Shown here: positions 53,746 through 62,800 of the stretch, piece by piece
Numbering within the stretch: position 1 is the stretch's first letter
Layout: each line of letters opens with the position of its first letter
Assembly (NCBI RefSeq): GCF_013403975.1
Contig: NZ_JABFDH010000001.1
Location: forward strand, 781,178 to 845,177
Source: Winogradskyella ursingii
GTDB lineage: Bacteria > Bacteroidota > Bacteroidia > Flavobacteriales > Flavobacteriaceae
DNA: 64,000 bases
Direction of reading: 5' to 3'
Translations under genes and position numbers: made by a program
Notes under the pieces: generated by a model
Seen by the model: only the letters and a program-made list of their open reading frames with translations
Database searches by the model: none
Told to the model about the DNA's origin: nothing

Positions 53746-54063
53746 ATGGCAGAAGAAAAAAAGAACCCTAAAAAAGGACAGATTAACATAGAATTAGATG
53801 AAAAGGTAGCAGAAGGCATCTATTCTAATTTGGCAATAATAAATCATTCTGTATCGGAATTTGTTGTTGATTTTGTTAGCATTATGCCTGGTACTCCAAA
53901 GAGCAAGGTAAAATCGCGCATTATACTAACGCCACAACACGCTAAGCGTTTGCTGAAGGCATTAGGTGATAATGTTCAACGTTTTGAAAAAGCCCATGGT
54001 GAAATTAAGGACTATGAGCAACCACCGATTCCTTTGAATTTTGGACCTACTGGTCAAGCTTAA
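53746..54063 (+). CDS. DUF3467 domain protein
   Basis: The 105-aa protein matches DUF3467 (KKGQINIELDEKVAEGIYSN, then FVVDFVSIMPGTPKSKVKSR and ILTPQHAKRLLKALGDNVQR), a short family found near RNA polymerase genes in Bacteroidota. It is cytosolic, with no signal or membrane helix. The rpoC terminator lies before it, so it should have its own promoter, though none is obvious. Role unknown. Confidence 0.86.
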   Translation: MAEEKKNPKKGQINIELDEKVAEGIYSNLAIINHSVSEFVVDFVSIMPGTPKSKVKSRIILTPQHAKRLLKALGDNVQRFEKAHGEIKDYEQPPIPLNFGPTGQA

Positions 54064-54179
54064 TTTTTATTATTCTCTTTTTAATTAGGTGTGCTTAGCA
54101 TCTTTTTTCTGAGCAAATAAAAGGTTCATTGAATTTGTAAATCATAAATTGAATTTCCCAGTTTTCAGAACCCAAATAA

Positions 54180-55820
54180 TTAATTCTTTATGAATTTAAT
54201 CGTTTGGGTTTTATTGTCCACGTGGTTTTTTATAACTATAAAATATATCCCTTTTTCTATTTGAGGTAGATAAAACTTATTGCTATCTGCTTGTACATTT
54301 TTCATAATTAATTTACCGTCAATATGGTACAAATTTAATAAGGTAAGTGGATGTAATTGACTATTGAAAAATACGGTGTTATCTTCAATGGGATTATACA
54401 ATAAACTAATCGGTTCAATTAGATCACTGTCACTTACTGAAAGAGCTTCGTTACATGCTTCCGAATTTGAATTCACGTCCTCAATAATATTACCAGGAGT
54501 TAAGTCTTTTCCATTAAAGCCAGAATAATTAGAAGGGTATTTTTCTGCTCTGAACAGAACGTTGGTAGTAATTTCCTCCTCAGAAGAAAATTGATCAATA
54601 ATAGAGGATTGCCCACTTGGGTTTCTATAAACCCAAACAATATCACCACTAGGATTAATCTCAACCAGTTGTCCTTTAGAACTTTCACAAAAAATTAAGT
54701 TGCCGTTTGGTAAAGCAGTAACGCCACTTCTTGTAGGTTGATAAAATGTTTCACCTCTTATTTCTCCATCCCAACTGAAAAAGAATTCCGAGGGACTAAA
54801 TTTGTCGTTTGTCATTTCGTACCCAGTGAGTGTCGGGACTGGTGTCAAAATATTCACCGAGCTATGGGTTTGTGTTGCCCCAACATCATTGTTGAAAACT
54901 GAAATTTTATCTTCGTTTGGATAGTTTTTTGGTATCCATTTTGGGTCGTGCTGTTCAAACAGTTTACGATCAGCGGATGTACCTTGTCTATAAACCTCAG
55001 GATTTCCCCACCTCCATATAAAATCACCGCCTTTATTATAATTGCCGCCACTATGTGATGCTGCCTCAGCAGTCGTTGTGCTATGATCTATTATGTAGAT
55101 TTCTCCTAAACTCTTACAAGACATAATAATTTGATCTAAATCTGAATTATAATCAATGCCATTCATATGGATCCAATCTTCATGTGACATATTATAATCT
55201 TCATAATTAAAGTCTATACGTTCTGGGTGATCAGCTACATTCCCAAAGTTTGCTTTACTAGAATCAAAATCTTGAATAAGCCGGTCAGCAAAACGCCATT
55301 CCCAAATTATTTGTATGTCGTTAGTTCCAATAGGTTTAAATTCCATAATTTTTTCAGACCTTAAAACATCATCAACCAAGGCTGGGTTTTTGCCTAAATT
55401 AATTTGTTCTTCTACACTAATAAACTCTCTAACTATAGCTAAAATATTACCGTTGGGCATAGGTTCAATATCGTGATGTTGTCTTAGATTGAGTTCTTCT
55501 ACAAGATTAAAACTCCAAAGTAGTGTATTATCCCAGTCTCGAAGCTCTATCCCTTCTGAGCCAGACCTTAATATGGTACCATCTTCTAGCAAATATGGTA
55601 CTGCCCTAGGTGTACCATTAAAAGACCATTGATTAACTACTTGACCACAGTTATCAATAAGATATGTGTCTGAGTTGGTCAAAGGTGAAAATAAAGTATA
55701 GCCATCAGCAACATTATTTTGATCATTGTAAAGTAGACCAACGGTTTCTTGAGCAAAAACTGTGCTTTTCCCAATTAAAAGTATTAATAAAGGGAAAAAG
55801 AAAAGTAATTTTAATTTCAT
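54180..55820 (-). CDS. Arylsulfotransferase (ASST) family protein with T9SS type A sorting domain
   Basis: The 546-aa protein has a signal peptide (LLILLIGKSTVFAQ) and a beta-propeller typical of PAPS-independent arylsulfotransferases, with DNTLLWSFNLVEELNLRQHH, DWIHMNGIDYNSDLDQIIMS and GQLVEINPSGDIVWVYRNPS. HHD and THSS histidines are candidate catalytic residues. The last 75 residues fit a T9SS type A sorting domain (SLLYNPIEDNTVFF, ending QTIKFIKN), so the enzyme would be exported to the surface. It would move sulfate between phenolic compounds, but activity is unproved. It stands alone with no obvious promoter. Confidence 0.85.
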   Translation of the reverse strand: MKLKLLFFFPLLILLIGKSTVFAQETVGLLYNDQNNVADGYTLFSPLTNSDTYLIDNCGQVVNQWSFNGTPRAVPYLLEDGTILRSGSEGIELRDWDNTLLWSFNLVEELNLRQHHDIEPMPNGNILAIVREFISVEEQINLGKNPALVDDVLRSEKIMEFKPIGTNDIQIIWEWRFADRLIQDFDSSKANFGNVADHPERIDFNYEDYNMSHEDWIHMNGIDYNSDLDQIIMSCKSLGEIYIIDHSTTTAEAASHSGGNYNKGGDFIWRWGNPEVYRQGTSADRKLFEQHDPKWIPKNYPNEDKISVFNNDVGATQTHSSVNILTPVPTLTGYEMTNDKFSPSEFFFSWDGEIRGETFYQPTRSGVTALPNGNLIFCESSKGQLVEINPSGDIVWVYRNPSGQSSIIDQFSSEEEITTNVLFRAEKYPSNYSGFNGKDLTPGNIIEDVNSNSEACNEALSVSDSDLIEPISLLYNPIEDNTVFFNSQLHPLTLLNLYHIDGKLIMKNVQADSNKFYLPQIEKGIYFIVIKNHVDNKTQTIKFIKN

Positions 55821-55890
55821 CGCTTTTTTTTGGAAAAATACAATTTTTTGTGCTATTCACAGAAAAAATACATGGGGCGCGATTAAAATT

Positions 55891-56121
55891 TTAGGCAGAA
55901 TCTTTATGATTGAAATAATAGTTTAAAGCACCAGAAGGACACTTTTTTATTTGTTCAATAATTTTTTCAGTTTTTTCACCGTTTAAATCAATCCATGGAA
56001 TAACCGAATGCCTAAAGACATTAGATAATTGTCTTGCGCACAGACCAGCATTTGTACAACATCTCGGTGAATAGGTTACAGTGATCTTTTCGTTACTGAA
56101 CGCGTTAGTAGAAGTATTCAT
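55891..56121 (-). CDS. Small divergent 4Fe-4S mono-cluster protein (Fer4_19/YjdI-like)
   Basis: The 76-aa protein has Cys21, Cys22, Cys28 and Cys61 in the pattern CCTNAGLC ... KKCPSGAL, as in the Fer4_19/YjdI family of small iron-sulfur proteins. Typical YjdI proteins are of similar size and have unknown redox roles. The gene lies 70 bases beyond the arylsulfotransferase start, on the same strand, so the two may be co-transcribed. No other cluster-binding motif is present. Confidence 0.83.
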   Translation of the reverse strand: MNTSTNAFSNEKITVTYSPRCCTNAGLCARQLSNVFRHSVIPWIDLNGEKTEKIIEQIKKCPSGALNYYFNHKDSA

Positions 56122-56269
56122 AAGTAGATTAGTTTGGGGTTAATCTTGATTTGAAATTAAATTTCACACTATAAGAGTACTAAAAATACCGATAAAAAGC
56201 AATATAAATTCGACGAAATACATGAATATTTAAGATTTTCAACCATATTTATTTTTATTGAGCAATATT

Positions 56270-57703
56270 TTATTGTCTGCAATAGCTTATGTTGTTGGTG
56301 TATAAAGATCTAAACATAAGCACTTTGAGCATAAAACTATTTTGATTTAAGTCAATATTACTTTTTACCACATTTCCCTGATTTTTTTCAACATAATAAG
56401 ACTCTCCATTCACCTCAAAATTAACATAGCCGCTTTTGGTTTTATTGATTCTTCTAACAAATTCAAACAGTAAGTAATTGTATGGTTCAGCTTTATTCCA
56501 TTCATCTTTTGGTTGCAAATTATCAATATTGGTTGATTTAATAATAACTACTTGCTTTTGATAATCGAAAAGTTGCAGGTCATCAGGAATGAAAAAATGA
56601 TTGTTTTTGCCATTTTCAGTAACCAAATTACTAAACATTGAAAATGAAGTAGTTGTTTTTAGCCCTAGATAAGGTGAAAAGCCATTGAGAAAAACCAATA
56701 TCGGAAACATCCAATAAACAAGATGTTTTGAAGACAGCTTTAATTCAATTTTATTATAGTTAAGCTTGATATTCCATAGATAAAAAGCTATGACAATTAC
56801 TGAATAAATAATCCAGATTAACCCGACAGTCATATTAAATATACGATCCGAAAAAAATAATGAGCTAATAATTATGGCAATAACAGACAATATAAAACCA
56901 ACAATAACATATTTTCTATATGACTTTAATACGACAATTGCTCTGCTTATTAACCGATCTGATGAAAAAAGCATTAGATAGGTAAACATCATAGCTGTGA
57001 AACTTACAATAGCACCCAATCCTTCAAGGGCTAGAACGAAATGGAAAATCATACCCACTAATACACCAATGGTTCTCGTTCGTTTAATTAAAAGAAGAAT
57101 GGGAATTACTAGTTCAGCAATCAGTGAAAAATAAATCGAAAAATTAGCAAGAGCTATTTGATTATTACTGTAGAAATCTTCAATAAAACCTATGTTCATC
57201 AACTTTAGGTTGTGAAGCATATTTTCAAACAAAACGGCACCACAACTTATGTCTGTATTAAAATATGAGTAATTTAATTTATGGAGCACTGCAAAAAAAT
57301 ATAGAATGATTAGGCTGGTTCTAAGCAGTGGAATTGCATTTTCAGCAAAATAATTAGATAATGATATAGAGCTTTTTAAAAGTTGTTTTTTTACAAGATG
57401 AACAATAATAACACTTGCCATTAAAATGCTAATAATTGTTTCATAAAATAAATGGTTGACAATAAGGGGTTGTCGCGAAAAATACCATAAAGCCGATAAT
57501 ATAACAGCAATTACAAATAGCACAATGTACTTAGTAGCTGTTATCAAATAAGTGAGGCAACACAATGTTATAAGCCAAGCTAACGGAACGGAATCTGTAA
57601 ACCATTCTGACCAAATTAACTGATGAACTAAGGTAGATATGCACCAAAATATCGAGAAGCACTTAAAAATATCGATGTTGTTTTTTGATGCTGAAAGACT
57701 CAT
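56270..57703 (-). CDS. HTTM/VKGC-like polytopic membrane protein
   Basis: The frame runs up to 57751; I place the start at the ATG at 57703 (477 aa) where SLSASKNNIDIFKCFSIFWC leads into the first helix. About ten helices follow. FAVLHKLNYSYFNTDISCGA and VGMIFHFVLALEGLGAIVSF resemble the horizontally transferred transmembrane (HTTM) domain with its conserved Lys/His; the alternative is an unrelated DoxX-like protein. A soluble C-terminal part of about 120 residues (FIPDDLQLFDYQKQVVIIKS) follows. Function is not known. Confidence 0.65.
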   Translation of the reverse strand: MSLSASKNNIDIFKCFSIFWCISTLVHQLIWSEWFTDSVPLAWLITLCCLTYLITATKYIVLFVIAVILSALWYFSRQPLIVNHLFYETIISILMASVIIVHLVKKQLLKSSISLSNYFAENAIPLLRTSLIILYFFAVLHKLNYSYFNTDISCGAVLFENMLHNLKLMNIGFIEDFYSNNQIALANFSIYFSLIAELVIPILLLIKRTRTIGVLVGMIFHFVLALEGLGAIVSFTAMMFTYLMLFSSDRLISRAIVVLKSYRKYVIVGFILSVIAIIISSLFFSDRIFNMTVGLIWIIYSVIVIAFYLWNIKLNYNKIELKLSSKHLVYWMFPILVFLNGFSPYLGLKTTTSFSMFSNLVTENGKNNHFFIPDDLQLFDYQKQVVIIKSTNIDNLQPKDEWNKAEPYNYLLFEFVRRINKTKSGYVNFEVNGESYYVEKNQGNVVKSNIDLNQNSFMLKVLMFRSLYTNNISYCRQ

Positions 57704-57818
57704 TTTTGAAAAGATTTTGCAACGTGAATTCAAACCTTGAATTACAAACATAAATCTTTATTTAATCTATGGCTTAATTAATCTCGTTTTTAAGTTCATG
57801 AGAATTGTTTTTAGGATT

Positions 57819-59408
57819 TCACTCAAATTCTGAAGTCATATGGAACTTAATGCTAGGATATTTTTGTTGTGTCATTTGAAGTGAAAACATAGAATCGGCC
57901 AAAAACACCAATTGGTTACGTTTGTCTCTTGCCAAAAAGCGTTGTTTTACCCTGAGAAATTCTTTAAATTCTTCACTCTTCTCATTATCAGTCTGTACCC
58001 AGCATGCTTTATGAACGTTGAGGTTTTCATAGGTACATTTGGCGCCGTATTCATGCTCCAATCTATATTGAATCACTTCGTATTGCAGAGCACCGACAGT
58101 GCCAATTACTTTTCGGCCATTTAAATCTAAAGTAAATAATTGAGCCACACCTTCATCCATAAGCTGATCGATTCCTTTATAGAGCTGCTTTGATTTCATC
58201 GGATCAGCATTGTTGATATATCTAAAATGCTCTGGTGAAAAGCTAGGAACACCTTTATAGTTTATATTTTCTCCTTCCGTGAGTGTATCACCTATTTTAA
58301 AAGTACCAGTGTCTTGAAGTCCCACAATATCTCCAGGATAAGAAATGTCCACAATCTCTTTCTTTTCAGCGAAGAATGCATTGGGACTCGAAAATTTCAG
58401 ATTTTTATTGTGTCTAACATGTAGGTATGGTGTATTTCTTTTAAATTCCCCAGAAACTATTTTTACAAACGCTAATCGGTTTCGGTGATTTGGATCCATA
58501 TTAGCATGAATCTTAAATACAAAACCAGTAAATTTCTTTTCTTCAGGTTTTACTAAACGCTCTTCACTGTGTTTAGGTCTTGGTTTTGGTGCTATTTCTA
58601 CAAAACAATCCAATAGCTCTCTAACTCCGAAATTATTTAATGCCGAACCAAAAAATACAGGTTGTAACTTACCATTTAAATATTCATCTTTATTAAAATC
58701 AGGGTATATACCTCTTACCAGTTCTATTTCTTCCCTTAGGGTATTTGCGGCTTTGTCGCCGATTAGCTGGTCTAGCTCTGAAGATGACAAATTGGAAATT
58801 TCAATGGTCTCTTCTATATCCTTTCTACTATTACCGCTAAATAGATTGACATTTTTTTCCCAAAGATTATATATTCCCTTAAAATCATAGCCCATTCCTA
58901 TAGGAAAACTTAGAGGACTTACCCTTAAGCCCAATTTTTGTTCCACTTCATCCAATAGGTCAAATGCGTCTTTTCCCTCTCTATCTAATTTATTGATAAA
59001 AACGATCATGGGTATGTTGCGCATTCTGCAGACTTCAACCAATTTTTCAGTTTGTTCCTCAACACCTTTGGCGACATCAATAACTACAATAACGCTGTCT
59101 ACAGCAGTTAATGTTCTAAAAGTGTCTTCAGCAAAATCTTTATGACCAGGTGTATCAAGAATATTTATTTTAATACCATTGTATTCAAAGGCCAAAACGG
59201 ACGTTGCGACAGAAATACCACGTTGTCGCTCAATTTCCATGAAATCACTTGTCGCCCCTTTTTTAATTTTGTTGCTTTTTACGGCTCCAGCTTCTTGTAT
59301 GGCACCTCCAAAAAGTAATAATTTTTCGGTTAGTGTTGTTTTACCTGCATCCGGATGCGATATGATTCCAAATGTTCTTCTTCTGTTTATTTCTTTTAAG
59401 AAACTCAT
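57819..59408 (-). CDS. prfC: Peptide chain release factor 3
   Basis: RF3 is a GTPase that recycles RF1/RF2 after termination. The 529-aa protein has P-loop SHPDAGKT at 17-24, switch II DTPGHKDF, and NKLDREGKDAF as the G4 motif. GFVFKIHANMDPNHRNRLAF marks domain II, and CWVQTDNEKSEEFKEFLRVK lies near the C terminus. Length is standard. On its strand TATATTTGC is found 23 bases before the start codon, so it should have its own promoter. It diverges from the giant adhesin gene with a 447-bp gap. Confidence 0.97.
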   Translation of the reverse strand: MSFLKEINRRRTFGIISHPDAGKTTLTEKLLLFGGAIQEAGAVKSNKIKKGATSDFMEIERQRGISVATSVLAFEYNGIKINILDTPGHKDFAEDTFRTLTAVDSVIVVIDVAKGVEEQTEKLVEVCRMRNIPMIVFINKLDREGKDAFDLLDEVEQKLGLRVSPLSFPIGMGYDFKGIYNLWEKNVNLFSGNSRKDIEETIEISNLSSSELDQLIGDKAANTLREEIELVRGIYPDFNKDEYLNGKLQPVFFGSALNNFGVRELLDCFVEIAPKPRPKHSEERLVKPEEKKFTGFVFKIHANMDPNHRNRLAFVKIVSGEFKRNTPYLHVRHNKNLKFSSPNAFFAEKKEIVDISYPGDIVGLQDTGTFKIGDTLTEGENINYKGVPSFSPEHFRYINNADPMKSKQLYKGIDQLMDEGVAQLFTLDLNGRKVIGTVGALQYEVIQYRLEHEYGAKCTYENLNVHKACWVQTDNEKSEEFKEFLRVKQRFLARDKRNQLVFLADSMFSLQMTQQKYPSIKFHMTSEFE

Positions 59409-59430
59409 TGCTTGTATTTAAAATGGGTGT

Positions 59431-59439
59431 GCAAATATA
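59431..59439 (-). promoter_or_regulatory. prfC promoter -7 element
   Basis: On the minus strand TATATTTGC matches TAnnTTTGY exactly, 23 bases upstream of the prfC ATG. A TTTG at the normal distance is not clear. Confidence 0.6.
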
Positions 59440-59598
59440 CTACGTTAATAAGATATAGATATAAATAAAAACCAAGTTTGAAATATTACGTATGTATAAT
59501 TATAAGTTTAAAATTTAATAGTTTAGTGATTTTTTAGAACAACCTACACCGATAATCGGCAGTTGATTATCGAGGAAAAAACGAACTCAATATTTAGA

Positions 59599-59630
59599 TT
59601 TGTTTGAAAGAAAATTTCTACTATATTTGC
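59599..59630 (+). promoter_or_regulatory. Strong promoter of the adhesin gene
   Basis: TTTG at 59599-59602, exactly 19 bases, and TATATTTGC at 59622-59630 give a full consensus Bacteroidota promoter. The predicted transcript would start near 59636, leaving a leader of about 220 nt before the ATG at 59856. Confidence 0.8.
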
Positions 59631-59757
59631 GATTTATCCGATATTTATCACTTTTAATCGATAAAAAAAATGTTATAAAAACGTTAACAGTTTTTTAAAA
59701 TTGATTAATTTTGAGAATTATTAATAGTACAACATTGGCCTACAACAAAACATGACA

Positions 59758-59808
59758 AGAAAACCTTGCTCATTGGCACTGCCTTTGAGTCAAGGTTTTC
59801 TCGTTTTT
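59758..59808 (+). terminator. Terminator-like hairpin inside the adhesin leader
   Basis: AGAAAACCTTG (59758-59768) pairs with CAAGGTTTTCT (59791-59801), extended by CTCA/TGAG past a single bulged T. A T tract follows at 59804-59808. It lies 47 bases before the adhesin ATG and after its promoter. Confidence 0.7.
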
Positions 59809-59855
59809 CATAATTACAAAAATATTTAAATAGAACAATTTTACCTATATAGCAT

Positions 59856-62800
59856 ATGAAAATCTCTACTCGATTCTTCAAAACTAGTTTTTTGATATTT
59901 CTGTTGTTAATGACAACAGGAGCTTTTTCACAACAGCAACCAGTTTTTAATAATACTCCAGGGGCAACCCTATTGCCGGGAAGTCCTCCAACTCAAACAA
60001 TAGGTGCAAAATATATTTTTCAGGATGTAGAAGTATCAGCTGATGGCCTTTTGGTTGATGCGATATTTACCATTGTAGATATTGTTGATGCTTCAGTAGA
60101 AGATGTCGATGCCATAAATGGGCTTGAAGCCAGATTTGAGCCAACGAATATAATTACGGCTATTGGTGGCTATGTAGAGTGGCAGTTAGAGTTTGTACTA
60201 GATGGAACAGTTACAAACGCATCTGATGTTGGAGTAAAGGCAAGATTGGATTCGTTTACAATGGAAGCCATTGATGTGGATGGGCAAGAGTTTTTTGAGG
60301 CAATAGTTACAAATTCGTACACCTTAGAAGGAGGTACAACACCACCGACCGAACTGGTTGTATCACAAAATGGAGCCTTTACGAGATTTCAAAGTGATGC
60401 AGATTTTGCCGCAGGTATAGACGAAGCTAATACAGAGTATGTGGTGCGAATCAATTATAGCAATGTCAGTACAGTTAATTTTAGAAATGGAAGACAAGTT
60501 GCCAGTGCAACAAACGTAAGACAAAACTCTATAAGTTTTTTAGGGGAAGTAAATTTTGATACGGAAAATACAACCGTAGTTAATCAGGCTCCAGTAGTTT
60601 TAGATAATCTAGGCAACTCTATTGTACAAGGTCAAACATTTATGGGTAACATATTAGCGGGCGCAAGCGACCCAGATAATAATGAAGATTTTACTACCGT
60701 AAAATTAGTTGACCCTAACGATCCAGCAAATGTCGGTTTACCAGGTTCTCCTCTTGTGATTCCAGGTGAGGGAACCTATTCTTTAGATACTGCAGGAAAT
60801 GTAACTTTTATTCCTTTACCAGCATTTACAGGGTTGGCTTCAGCATTGTATACAATAGAAGATGATCTTGGAGTTGAGTCTAACCAAGGGATTTTAGAAA
60901 TAACAGTTTTGCCAGATGGTGATGGCGATGGCCTTGAGAATTCTGATGATGACGATGATGATAATGACGGAATCTTAGATATTAACGAATACGCAATTAT
61001 TGATTGTACTGCAGAAGCTGTACCAAGTTTTGGAGCAGCTCAAGGTCCTAATAATTATTTAGGCTCAGATGTCACTAATCCTACTGTTGGTGATTCATAT
61101 TTATATAACGACGTTTATCCTGGAGTAGATGCCATCGTAACCATAGTGTCTTCTACGGATACGGCAATTGTAGAATTGGATGTTACCACCACTGGAATAG
61201 ATAGCTTTTTTCAGCCTCAAATTCAACATGCTTCTGCAACTAGCTTTACCGAGTTTAGGATTGATTTTGTAGTTGCAGATACTACAACTCCTGCGCCTCC
61301 AGCTAATTATACATTAACTGCTATTGATAATGATGTTTTCGAGTATGTCACTTTTGCTAATGGCTATACTAATAACGTATTGGTTGATTCTCCTACCAAT
61401 GAAGTATTATATACAGGGAACCCTGCCAATGCAGGTGGTTTTGATGTGGGTTACGTTAGTGATGGATCTTTTGTAGCAGGTATAGCGGTTAATACTCCGC
61501 AATACCAAACAGCGGCTACGTATTCTAATGTATCCTCATTTCGTTTTAGGTTTGGAGATACATCATCAAATACATCTAACCATTCAATGGCCATAGAGCC
61601 TTGTATTCCAGAAGATAACTGGGTGAGTGATCCCACATTTTATAGCGAAATGGATACAGATGATGATGGCACACCAGACCACTTAGATTTGGATAGCGAC
61701 AATGATGGCTGTTTTGATGCAGTAGAATCAGGCGGAAACGATCCAGATAACGATGGTGTTATTGGTGAAGCACCATATACCTTTGATGGAAACGGATTGG
61801 TTACAGGTACGAACGTAACAGGAGGTTACGACGGTGGGAATGGTAACGAAACTGAAGCCGTACAGGTCAATATCAATACAGCTCCAACTGACCAAACAGA
61901 AGTTTCAGGAGATCCAGCAAGTTTTACAATAGATGCAACTGCTGATGCTGCAACAAGTTATACGGCAGGTACACCAAGTTATGGCACGCCTGGAAATTCA
62001 AATGCTGGCATAAATTACCAATGGTATATTGGAGACCCAGACTCAGGTGGCACATTAATAGACGGCACAGATACCAACTATACAAATTTTGATACGGCAA
62101 CTTTAAATATAGCAGATGTTACAGGTTTGGACGGTACACAATACTGTGTTGTTGTTACTCATGATAATAATGTTTGTGTTAGGGAGGTAAACTGTGCAGA
62201 ACTGTTTGTAGCATGTAGTGTAAATGCTATTTCTTCTTCAAACGAAACAGCGTGTAATGATGTCAACGGAACACCTGGTGATGTTACAGACGATATTTTT
62301 ACCGCAGACATCACGGTAACATTTAATATAGCACCAACAACTGGTACATTAGACCTCTCTGGCGATGGTACGGCTTCTGTTTCTGTGGTTGGCTTAACTT
62401 CTCCGCATACATTTACTAGTGTGGAATTACCTGCAAATGGAAGCGATATTTCATTAACAGCAACATTCTCTGACGATACAACTTGTACACTAACAAATCC
62501 ATCTGTTGTTACAGCTCCAAACGAATGTAGTGATGACGCATGTTTTGATGTGGTACAAGGTGGAAATCCTACAGATGCTTTAACTGCAGGAGATGTCACG
62601 TTCAATTTTGCTCCAGGAACTGATCCAAATGATGCTACTACTTCAGCAATGTTGAATTCAATAACCATCGCTGGTCAACCAAATCCATTTTCTGGAATTT
62701 ACAGACCAAACCAAGTGATGTATCAATTCGCAAATCCAGGCGCCACTAGTCAATATATAAGAGATCAAACAGCGGCTACTGCAAACATCATAGATGGACC

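Larger units (their letters stand above)
59409..59855. other. 447-bp divergent intergenic region between prfC and the adhesin
   Basis: No protein gene is supported here. It holds the prfC promoter (59431-59439, minus), an 8-bp hairpin CGATAATC/GATTATCG at 59550-59572, the adhesin promoter (59599-59630), a weaker TAATTTTG at 59706-59713, and the terminator-like hairpin 59758-59808. Confidence 0.6.

Noticed and set aside
62159..62668. A 169-aa minus-strand frame inside the adhesin gene.
   Set aside because: The adhesin frame on the plus strand is continuous and matches known domains; the reverse frame has no family and no start signal.
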